A stretch of DNA of 64,000 nt from positions 67,463,001 to 67,527,000 of the forward strand of contig CM027384.1 of assembly GCA_015680905.1 (NCBI GenBank). The letters are read 5' to 3'. This DNA is from Coptis chinensis. Lineage: Eukaryota; Streptophyta; Magnoliopsida; Ranunculales; Ranunculaceae. The notes beneath the pieces were generated by a model. The model worked only from the letters and a program-made list of their open reading frames with translations, made no database searches and had not been told where the DNA came from. Below, piece by piece: positions 55,830 through 64,000 of the stretch (the first letter of the stretch is position 1; each line of letters begins with the position of its first letter). The position numbers and the translations under genes are program-made.

Positions 55830-58476
55830 TCGATTCACCATCAGTGCTTGCTACTGCACCATCACCAAGAACTCCTGGTTCACTCTTAGGAATAAACTAT
55901 GTGGTTAGGTTATCTTGAATGGTTGAAGGCTAAACAGAACACTCACCTAAAGCTGGCAATGGCAAAAAAGGAAGCTAAACAGGAGGCATGTCATCATTGG
56001 TGTCTTCTTCAGAAGATGAGTAGGCATCAAGCATAAGTTCATCATGGATAGCTGAGATACCAGTGTCCAGATCAGGAAATAAGATGAAAGGGTTGGTCAC
56101 TCGCCCCTGATCTTCCAATTGAGAGACATACCAAGTAGCCTTAATAGCCTCCTCAAACTTAACTTGTTTGGCTGCATTAAAGGACTCTTTAGAAACATCA
56201 AGCACTCTCAGAGCAAAACGAATGGCATTTTCAGTTGACCTCTTCTTCACCTCCTTCACCACTTAGGAATAGAACTTAGAGGTCTCCGCCAAGAGGTCAC
56301 CAGCTTTTTTATCAAAGCAAAGACATTTCTCTTTTAGAGCCCTCTCGTAGCCTGACATGACGTCATTTGCATGAGCAATAGCTTGAACAAGGGTTCTTAT
56401 CTCGGTATTCCTACGGTGAAGTTCCCCTTGGACTTGGTCATGCTTTGCTTGCAAGGTGGTGAAGTGGGAGTGCAGTTCTAAGAACTTCACTCTCCAAGAG
56501 GCAGCATCAACAACTCCTTTTTGGGCTTTTTCTAGAGAGCTCCAGAGGTTGGAGATAGTGTCTCTCATATTCTTGAAGCCGATGATCAGATTTCTTTCTT
56601 TTCACCAAAAGTCGGTCAACCCGATTTGCGACTCTCTTCTTTCTCGTGACCTCTTTCACCTAGATTAACTTACCAGTATCCATGCCATTAGTGGATGTAT
56701 CAGTAGAGGCCGCAAAGATGGGTTCTTTCATGGCCAGAAAGTTATTCACTAACTGGAAAAGAATATAGAATGTGTAAGTAACACAATGAGAGAAACAGAA
56801 CATTGAACAAAAAAGAAAGTCTTACCTTGGTAAGATGAATAGCATATCAATGAAAGGGCATATCCAGACTCCCAGCCATATTGGCTTCATCTTTGTCAAC
56901 AGGAATTCACACAGCTTCCAAAAATCTAAGGGCGATATCAACATCATCAACAAAGTGTTTGTTGGTAACAGGAAGTTCATCAATTCGGCCCTAATGCATC
57001 TTCTCCATGATTATCTCTCTTTCAAGAGAATCTGGAGATTGTGGCAAAAAGGGATTGCCATCACTCACCCTCCTCCTATCGCCAAATCGAAGAGGAGGAA
57101 GAGTGACAGTCACAGCAGTTGTCTCGGCAGTGCCCTTCCCCTTTCGATTATCAGGGAGGGAAGGGTCAACAGTTAAAGGTACATTATCACCAGCTTGTTT
57201 AAAACCTGTGGGAGGGTCTAGAACTGGTAGAGGTACAGTTACTTTCTCAAAACCAGAATGGGGAATAGTCATAGGAACCTTGAAAAGTGTTTCTTCATTC
57301 ACAGAGAGAGGCCAAAATTTCATTTTCTTACCAGATGGGGCAACATCAGAAATAAGAGTAGGATCAGCTCTCTTCAATTTATGACGGTTGGGCGCACGCA
57401 TTTCCCGCTTGAAGTTGCTAGCATCCTGAAGTTCATGAGGTAGTCAGGGGCCCTCCTGCCAGTGATCACACAATCATCACTGACAATTAGCTCTTGAACT
57501 AAATCCAATGTCACAGCGTCACTAGAGGCTACCACAGAACTGTTCTCCTTGTGGTTTCCTTTTCTCCTAGTATTCAATAAGGGTTCGTCCTGAACTGGAG
57601 GTAGAAGAAATCCAACATCCTGATCCACAAGAGGGAGAAATATGATTCTCCCAGAATTTACAGTATTTATCCCAAAAGGGGAAAAACCAGGAGACAGGGC
57701 CAGCAGTTCTTCAACAGACATGTTAAAATACTCAAAAAGACGAGTGGGGTCAAGAACTATCACCCAAGGCAACCTTTATTCCTTGGGAATCTTCTTGATG
57801 ACGTCCACCATAGCAGCATCAATTGCAGATAATTGATTCTAGGGGGAAGAGTCATCTACGGAATAATAGCAAAGAATTTCAGGCGAAAGACTCTTATATT
57901 AAATTGCAAAGTTCTTGAGTAAGTAGACTTACTGGTTGGAGCATGGGTGTGTTTTCTAGGAATAGGAATTCCCATTGGCTCACCATTAACATCAAAAGGG
58001 CAAATGTCCCATGCATCTCCCAACACACAAAGGTGGTGATCAGCCCAGCCTTCGTCACTCTACTTCCCCTTGAAAAAGACAATCAGAGAGTTCTTATCTT
58101 TGGTCATGAGATAGTAGTAAGATTGGTCTTGAATACACTGGACCTCATAAAAGTACCCAAACACCGAACAATTCAGAAGGAATCCATGCATCTTTGCCAG
58201 TAAGGCAGAGTACATGACAGTTCTATAGAACAAGGGTGCTGCTTGACCAAGAGCAAGATTGAAGTGAATAAGACACTCTCTTAACAGCAGGTCGAGGGAT
58301 AAAGTAAGTCTGGCCCTGAGTTGACCAATGGTGATGAGCACCACTTCCTTGTAGGCCAACTCATCAGACAACCTCCCCCATTCCAGACCGATGTCATTAG
58401 GGATGTTGAATTTCTCTCAAATTAGTTCTAGGGAGGAGCGATCTCCGAAGTTTTCAAGTGACCAGTAGGGATTCAT
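55830..58476 (-). pseudogene. Spliced antisense gene of T
   Basis: Minus strand, converging on pol. Start at 58476 (MNPYWSLENFGDRSSLELI, then TGA as in Z). The domain is readable at 58371-58060: QLRARLTLSLDLLLRECLIH, FNLALGQAAPLFYRT, FGYFYEVQ, YYYLMTKDKNSLIVFFKGK; it resembles PF04195. Intron 1 is 57856-57932 (GTAAGT...CCGTAG, 77 bp), intron 2 is 56753-56825 (GTAAGA...TTCCAG, 73 bp), and a further donor-like GTAAGT lies near 56675. Later exons hold a Pro/Ser/Thr linker, a coiled-coil-like part (NLWSSLEKAQKGVVDAASWR, 56568-56263) and the acidic end SSSEEDTNDDMPPV (55975). The domain and introns match Z, so the gene belonged to their common ancestor. Function unknown; a regulatory antisense role is only a guess. 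Confidence 0.7.
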
Positions 58477-58546
58477 AATTGGAAAAAAAGGAAAGTTTGG
58501 AGTTTTGGTTAAACCCTAACGGGAGATCAAAGGGTTCAGTATGCAG

Positions 58547-58580
<34 letters not shown>

Positions 58581-58628
58581 AATAAATAATAATAGCAAAA
58601 GAGGTAATGAGAGTTCTCTCACCAGATC

Positions 58629-58640
58629 CTTTATATACAA
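58629..58640 (-). promoter_or_regulatory. TATA box of the antisense gene in T
   Basis: TGTATATAAAGG on the minus strand, about 155 bases before the ATG. The distance exceeds that in Z partly because of a long A-run (about 58543-58579) between them. Confidence 0.6.
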
Positions 58641-58845
58641 ATAAGATGGACGGTTACAATTAACCCAAGCATTTGGTCTTTTCAGGATGGAACTGCCATC
58701 ATTACCTTTTCTGGGAAATGGCGTGTCTGTTCAAGCCATCTTTTCAAAGCCTTAATTAGTTGAGTACGTAATCAGTTCCAGTAACTGTTCAGCAAAAAGA
58801 TTCTCATGCCAAAAGTAATGTTGCTTCAAGCGCCCACCTGCTAGA

Positions 58846-58864
58846 TGGCACGAGAGGGGGCATC
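58846..58864 (+). other. Polypurine tract of T
   Basis: GGCACGAGAGGGGGCATC lies directly before the 3' LTR start (TATAAGGGGG, where the 5' LTR has TGTAAGGGGG). Confidence 0.75.
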
Positions 58865-59549
58865 TATAAGGGGGATTTCCTATCATTAGATGGATAACAC
58901 ATGTATAGGAGATAACCCAAAACTATAGGTGTCCAGAATGAGACGAGGACCATCGGATCAGTTCTACGAATAAGTGATCTTGTGTTTAGCATGAGTGTTT
59001 AGTAGGCATGTGTCAGGCACATGACTGACCGCCTCTAAGCATAACAGTTCTCCAAATTATTAGGAACTGATATGGACAGTTTCTGAACTGAAAGAAACTG
59101 AAGAAGGCGATCTTTGATGATGAGGAAGGAATCGTAATGACATATCTTAAGAGTTACCTTTTAGATATAATCTTCCCATATACGAGGGGACATTATGATC
59201 AACAAGGAAACCTGCCTCTAACAAGATATGGTCTAGATTCATACTTCCATAAGAAGAGGATTCCTAATAGGAAGGTAAAGTCCAAAGATGGAAGGGAACT
59301 TACAAGCGGTGAGGTTCACCCTAACCCCTAGGACTCTCAAAGCTCTTCCTATATAAGCCATAGGAATTCACTTTTAGGAACTATGCAAAATAGGGTTTGA
59401 TTCTCTAAAATAAACAAGGAGATACGTAAGTAGCCGCCAGGCGGTTCAACCCTGAACCCACAATCATCTCATCCCTTCTCCACTCAGAACAAGTTTCTAG
59501 ATAACAGGGTACAAAGGAAGATTAGGGGATACTCGTAAACTCCCCTACA
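58865..59549 (+). repeat. 3' LTR of T
   Basis: 685 bp, TATAAGGGGGATTT to CTCCCCTACA, with TATA box CTATATAAGCC at 59349-59359. It holds the unoccupied B target site (59212-59216). Confidence 0.95.
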
Positions 59550-61074
59550 TTAGCTTTTACCACAACAAAATTTATGATGAGGATTACCGGACCAGTAGCT
59601 ACGGGTAGCTGGACCTCCCCAACTGTTAGAGCTTTGTCTCCACTGAATCCATACAGGTTATAGTTGGTGGCGACCATCTCAGAGTTAGGAATCTGCAATT
59701 TTTTTAATGCGTCATAGTATAATATATTTGTTGAACTTCCTGTATCAACCAATATGCAATGCAAGTTGTAATCTCTAAAAAGAAGTATAAGAACCAGTGC
59801 ATCCTCGTATAAACTCTGGATATTGAGACAGTCAGCCTCAGTGAAAAGGATGAGTGTATCTTTATGGAGTAACGTGTCAACTTAAGCACAATCCATAGTT
59901 AATTTGCTGTTCATGATCCTCATTTACTTAGCAACACGCATTTGGTATCGTGCACCCTTTTCTGTTGCCTGCCCACTTTCCTTGCTTGCCTTTCCTGAAA
60001 TCATGTTTATCTAGACTCGGCCATTGAGTGGCCCAGTACATGGGGGATCCTGAATTGACGTGCTGATCTCCTCAAGTTATAATGTGTTCGCCTGCTCATG
60101 TGCTACGAACTACTTCAATTACCCTCTTTCAATCATGTCCTGTAGTTCATTCTTTAGGGTTTTACAGGCTCTAGTATTGTGACCCTTACTTTTATGGAAC
60201 TTGCAGTAGGTCCTCTGCTCTTTGGTACCCAGGGAGCCTAGCTTGAGTGGAGCTAGCCATTTAAGGTAGCTCTGGTTCTTGATCGTGTCTAGGACCTTGT
60301 CTGGTATTTTGTTCAGAGGGGTGAAGTTTCTGTCCATTGAGGGAAAAGCTTCTTCAGCTTCTTCCATCCGTGGCTTCTTTTATGGTTTTCCATATCTATT
60401 GCTGGCTACATTTTGGTACTGCCCTCTGGGCATTCGTCCCTTTGATGGGGATTCAGCATTTTGGCGACCATGATGATGGTCTCTCTTTGGCTTTTGAGGC
60501 GAAGAGTTCCTATTCCCCTCTCGAGGGACCACAGGGGTTATCTGATTAGTCTTCTTTGCTTCCTGACATCTGTTCAGGACATCCTCCTCCCACCCTACAT
60601 GAGTTTCAACCCTATCTAAGAGTTCCTCCAAATCACGGAGTGGTTTCCTAGAGAGGGACCCGAATAAGGCATTATTTTCATCCAACCCTTGTTTGAAAGC
60701 TATTATAGCAGTCTGTTTGTCACAGGACTCTATCTGGATTGAAATTTCCATAAAACGTTGTATGTAGGACTTCAATGCCTCTCCATCCTTTTTATTGATG
60801 TTGAACAGTGCATCGATCCATTTTGGTTGGTGCTTGTTACACGAGTACCTATCTATGAAGGTCCTAAACAGTTCTTCTGAGGACCTGATCTGCCGCTCAG
60901 GTAACCTGTGGTACCACTAGAGCATGGATCCAGACAGGGAAGCTTTGAACTCTTGACACATGACGTGGTCATACCTTTTATATTGTCCCATGCTGACACG
61001 ATATCTGAATACATGATCCATCGAATCTGACTTGCTACTGAAGATAATGAACTTCAATTGTCTGTAACCGCGGG
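59550..61074 (-). pseudogene. Protease and gag part of Z
   Basis: Continuation of Z after T, minus strand. The protease (59764-59555) keeps its active site ILVDTGSSTNILYYDALKKL. Gag segments: the zinc finger YCKFHKSKGHNTRACKTLKN (60367-60119), and YIQRFMEISIQIESCDKQTA with LSRKPLRDLEELLDRVETH (60775-60380). The capsid start is lost at 61074, where the LTR of Y begins inside the text matching PRGY of T. The missing N-terminal gag, leader and 5' LTR of Z should lie beyond the window end. Confidence 0.85.
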
Positions 61075-62998
61075 TGTAAGGGGGATTTACCATCACTGAA
61101 TAGATAACACATATATGGGAAATAATCTAAGACTATAGATGTCCAAAATGAGACGAGGACCATAGGATCAATTCTATAAATAAGTAATCTCGTGCTCAGG
61201 AGGAACGTCAAAATGGCGAGAATGCTGTCCTCACTAACCCAGAGTCTATTCAGGCGAGTCAGGCAGTGCAGGCTCTGGAACAGCAAAGGAGAAACCTTGA
61301 GCGAGAATTACAACTACTAAGGTACTTATATCAATCTGACATAGGAAAGGAGCCACTCATCGATCTCGATGATGGTAATCTTTTGGAAGGTGGTTGTGCT
61401 AGGAACCCAAGGCATGGGGACCCAGTTCAATGCGAGCTATCTGAGTCAGAATACAGCAACTCATACGAGGACTCGGGAATAGCCTCATAACCAGAGTGCA
61501 CTAACCAGGATCGTGATGTCGATCCTCGACACCGAAAAAGAACTCAGAACAGGAAACTTTCTACCAGAGAAAGTGCATGGGAAACTGAGAAGAATATCCT
61601 GATCCGTCAGATGCACCGAATGACAGGCAAGGGGAGAAAAATGCAAGACTCCCTTGTTCAATCCGCCATAATGGGGGTAGGCAAATCTCCTTTTGCATCA
61701 CATGTGATGAGGAAGCCATATCCCCGTCGGTACAGACAACTGAAATTCAGTGTCTTTAGTGGCAAGTTAAATCCGGTGGATCACGTATTCAGGTATCATG
61801 CCACTATAGGACAATATAAAATATATGACCATGTCATGTGTCAGGAGTTCAAAGCCTCCCTGTCTGGATCTACGCTCCAGTGGTATCACAGATTATCTGA
61901 GCGTTAGGTCAGGTCCTTAGAAGAACTATTTAATTAGGACCTTCATAGACAGGTACTCATGCAACAAGCATCAGGCAAAATGGATCGATGCGCTGTTCAA
62001 CATCAAGAAAAAGGATGGAGAGGTATTGAGATCCTACATGTAACGGTTCATGGATATTTCAATCCAAATAGTCTTATGATGAACAGACTGCTATAATAGC
62101 TTTCAAACAAGGGTTGGATGAAAACAATACCTTATTCAGATCTTTCTCCAGGAAACCACCACGCGATTTAGACGAGCTCCTTGAAAGGGTTGAAACTCAT
62201 ACGGGGTGGGAAGAAGATGTCCTGAACATACGTCAGGAAGTGAAGAAGACTAGTCGGACAGTTCCTGGGCTTCCCTAAGAAGGGAATGGAAATTCTTCCC
62301 CTCAAAAGTCGAAGAGAGACCGTAATCGTAATCGCCAAAGGGCCAAATCTCCATCAAAGAAACGAGTTCCCAGAGGGCAATACCAAAATGTAGCCAATAG
62401 TGCAGATGGAAAACCATAGAAGAAGCCACATGTGGAAGGAACTGAAGAAGCTCTTCCCTTGATGGACAAAAAACTTTGCCCCTCTGAACAAAATGCAGAT
62501 GATGTTTTGGACTCGATCAAGAATCAGAGCTACCTCAAATGGCTAGCTCCACTAAAGCCAGGCTCCCTAGGTACCAGAGACCAAAGGACCTACTGCAAGT
62601 TCCATAAGAGTAAGGGTCACAGCACCAGAGCCTGCAGGACCCTGAAAAATGAACTACAGGATCTAATTGAAAGGGGGTATTTGAAGCAGTTTGTGGCCCC
62701 CGAACGAGCAAACGTAGTACATCCCGAGGAGATCAGAACGTCAGTTCATGATCCCCAAGGTACTAGACCGCTCAATGGCTGACTTGAGATAAATATAATT
62801 TCCAAAAAAGCAAGTAAACGAAATGGACAGATCACTAAAAAGGGTGCGCGATATCAAATGTGCATCGCCAAGCAGATGAGGATCATGAACAGCAAGCTGA
62901 CTAAAGGAGCTCTAGTTAACACGGTACCCCACAAAGATTCGTTCATCCTCTTCACTGAGGCTGACTGTTATAGCATCCAGATCCCCCATGAAGATACG
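61075..62998 (+). mobile_element. Truncated Tat-like element Y
   Basis: Begins with an LTR start TGTAAGGGGGATTTACC at 61075 inside the gag of Z; the left flank GCGGG (61070-61074) is the presumed duplication. After about 120 bases the LTR jumps straight into gag text at about 61195, so the rest of the LTR, the primer site and the gag start are deleted. It is then cut at 62998 by the Athila LTR of X. Its right end is outside the window. Confidence 0.8.
61195..62998 (+). pseudogene. gag (and protease start) of Y, broken
   Basis: Segments read QALEQQRRNLERELQLLRYL (61266-61490), MHRMTGKGRKMQDSLVQSAI then LKFSVFSGKLNPVDHVFRYH (61611-61907), and the zinc-finger part with LDSIKNQSYLKWLAPLKPGS and YCKFHKSKGHSTRACRTLKN (62432-62782). 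It keeps CAG codons where T has TAG. The frame is broken between segments, and TAA occurs near 62041. Homologous to T 49240-51030. Confidence 0.8.
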
Positions 62999-64000
62999 TG
63001 ATAAGAGCCCAAAACTGTAGTTTTAACCCCTTAATAATCATACTGTTAGACCAATTATGTGAATAATAAGTAAGAGTTAATACTGATTACGTGTTTTATG
63101 CATTTCGGGCTTCAAAGTCCATTATGTGCGAAATGTGCCACTTTAGCGAGAAAAAGGAGCAAAAGTCGTGAGAACTTCAAAATGCCATATCTTTGGACTC
63201 GGACCTCGAATTGGGCCTACCTTATGTCAAAACGACCGGCTCGAGAAGAGCTTTGCAATGGTCCAAGCCTTGACCCAATCAGAGGAGCAAAAGTGGACGA
63301 AAAGTCTGTGGAAGCCAACTGCAGCTGAAGAGGCCTTTTTGATTTGAAATAATTGGGTTTTGGCACGATTCTGCGGCCCAAAACATGGCTCCAAGCCCAT
63401 GCACGATTTTTGGATCTGAATGTATAAAAACAAAAGCTTAGCTCTTTGTTAATGGTAGCTAGTTAGACCTAAGTTAAGATATATAATTATAGAGCTAGTT
63501 TTATTAATTAAATTAAGTTTTAGCTCCATTTAATTTCTTGTTTTAGATTAAATCTCTGAATCATTGTTCTTGATTGATTAGATAAATAAAGTAGTGTTTT
63601 TATCAAGTTCGAATTTTGTCATTTCATTTATAGATCTAATTTCAATTCTTGTTCTTATTCCATTCTAGCCATTAAATTAGATTCATTATTGCTTCATTAA
63701 GTAAATCTAAATTTCTCACATTATGTTTAGTTTAGATTCAATGGGAAATGTTAGATTGATGACTCAAGGCTAAAACCTCCATTAGAGGGGTTGATGAAGC
63801 CTTGATGAAAACTTAGTTGTTAGTATAGAATTGGTTGTAGATTCTATTCCATTCTAGAAGGTTGTGTTTAGCCATGAGAATGGGTGGGCGACCTCACATG
63901 CTAGTTAGTACTTGGTAGAAATGTCATGAACACTAGGGATTAGACTTCGAAATACTTGCCGTGAAAGCGTAAGAATCGAGATACGACAATCTATACTAGG
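62999..64000 (+). mobile_element. 5' end of Athila-like element X (LTR, runs off the window)
   Basis: TGATAAGAGCCC begins at 62999 after ATACG (62994-62998). The TATA box TATAAAAA is at 63423-63430. The sequence aligns with the LTRs of M, O and B up to the window end, about 1000 of an expected 1500 bp. Whether it is a solo LTR or a full element cannot be seen. Confidence 0.9.

Larger units (their letters stand above)
35677..59549 (+). mobile_element. Tat-like LTR retrotransposon T (interrupted by B)
   Basis: A plus-strand element inserted in the protease region of Z, opposite in direction. Without element B and one duplicated target copy it is about 11.27 kb. It has 5' LTR (35677-36028 plus 48634-48965), primer site, gag, protease, RT, RNase H, second RNase H, integrase, palindrome cluster, antisense gene, polypurine tract and 3' LTR (58865-59549). 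LTR ends TGTAAGGGGG and CCCCTACA form the usual inverted termini. The two LTRs differ far more than those of M, nearly always by transitions. All coding parts contain stops. Confidence 0.93.

Noticed and set aside
58543..58579. Long A-run as the tail of a LINE, SINE or processed pseudogene
   Set aside because: It lies in the leader of the antisense gene of T. No target duplication or reverse-transcribed gene sits beside it; simple homopolymer expansion is enough.
61075..61197. Solo LTR fragment
   Set aside because: It runs directly into gag text in the same orientation, so it is the start of a deleted element rather than a solo LTR.

Overview
The window is plant nuclear DNA, most likely from a eudicot with a repeat-rich genome. 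It is AT-rich and almost wholly made of transposable elements. I find no bacterial-style operon, rRNA, tRNA or CRISPR array, and no convincing resident host gene. The main content is two Ty3/gypsy LTR-retrotransposon families. One is Athila-like: LTRs of about 1.5 kb running TGATAAGAG...TTATCA, a TGGCGCCGCTGCC primer site, and extra ORFs after pol. The other is Tat-like (Ogre/Retand type): LTRs of about 0.69 kb running TGTAAGGGG...CCCCTACA, a second RNase H, and a spliced antisense gene after pol. I cannot name the species. The element letters below are mine.

The window reads as one nested stack built on an old Tat-like element Z (minus strand). Z survives in three visible pieces: 21443-24557, 31584-35676 and 59550-61074. 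Insertions into Z are: (1) Athila O (plus; 1-4305 and 19324-21442), itself split by a complete Athila M (minus; 4306-19318, 5-bp duplication ACACC); (2) a 7.0-kb CACTA transposon (24558-31583, 3-bp duplication GTG) containing a Tourist-like MITE (28265-28935) and a Mutator-like element (29130-31328, 9-bp duplication) that seems to carry a spliced gene fragment; (3) Tat-like T (plus; 35677-59549), whose 5' LTR is split by Athila B (plus; 36029-48628); (4) a truncated Tat-like Y (plus; 61075-62998), cut by the LTR of Athila X (62999 to the window end). Four separate three-level stacks therefore sit in one host element. Most junctions are confirmed by an uninterrupted related copy elsewhere in the window.

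Functionally, M holds gag, protease, RT, RNase H and integrase regions, all with frame breaks. B holds gag and protease, but RT, RNase H and integrase are replaced by a 171-codon ORF of unknown origin, so it must have moved with proteins supplied in trans. All Athila copies share a post-pol region with two ORFs that look like diverged copies of one plant-transposon domain. ORF2 has its own conserved TATA-type promoter, GC-rich leader repeats and a conserved intron-like segment downstream. T and Z carry gag-pol on one strand and, converging on it, a multi-exon antisense gene with its own TATA box and a putative-gypsy-type domain (PF04195-like). A cluster of short palindromes lies between the two converging genes.

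Nearly every ORF is broken. Many stops are CAG-to-TAG or CGA-to-TGA changes relative to a sister copy, as expected from decay of methylated cytosines. LTR divergence judged by eye (about 1.5% in M, a few percent in B, more in T) agrees with the nesting order. All domain calls rest on reading motifs and comparing copies in the window; no database search was run.
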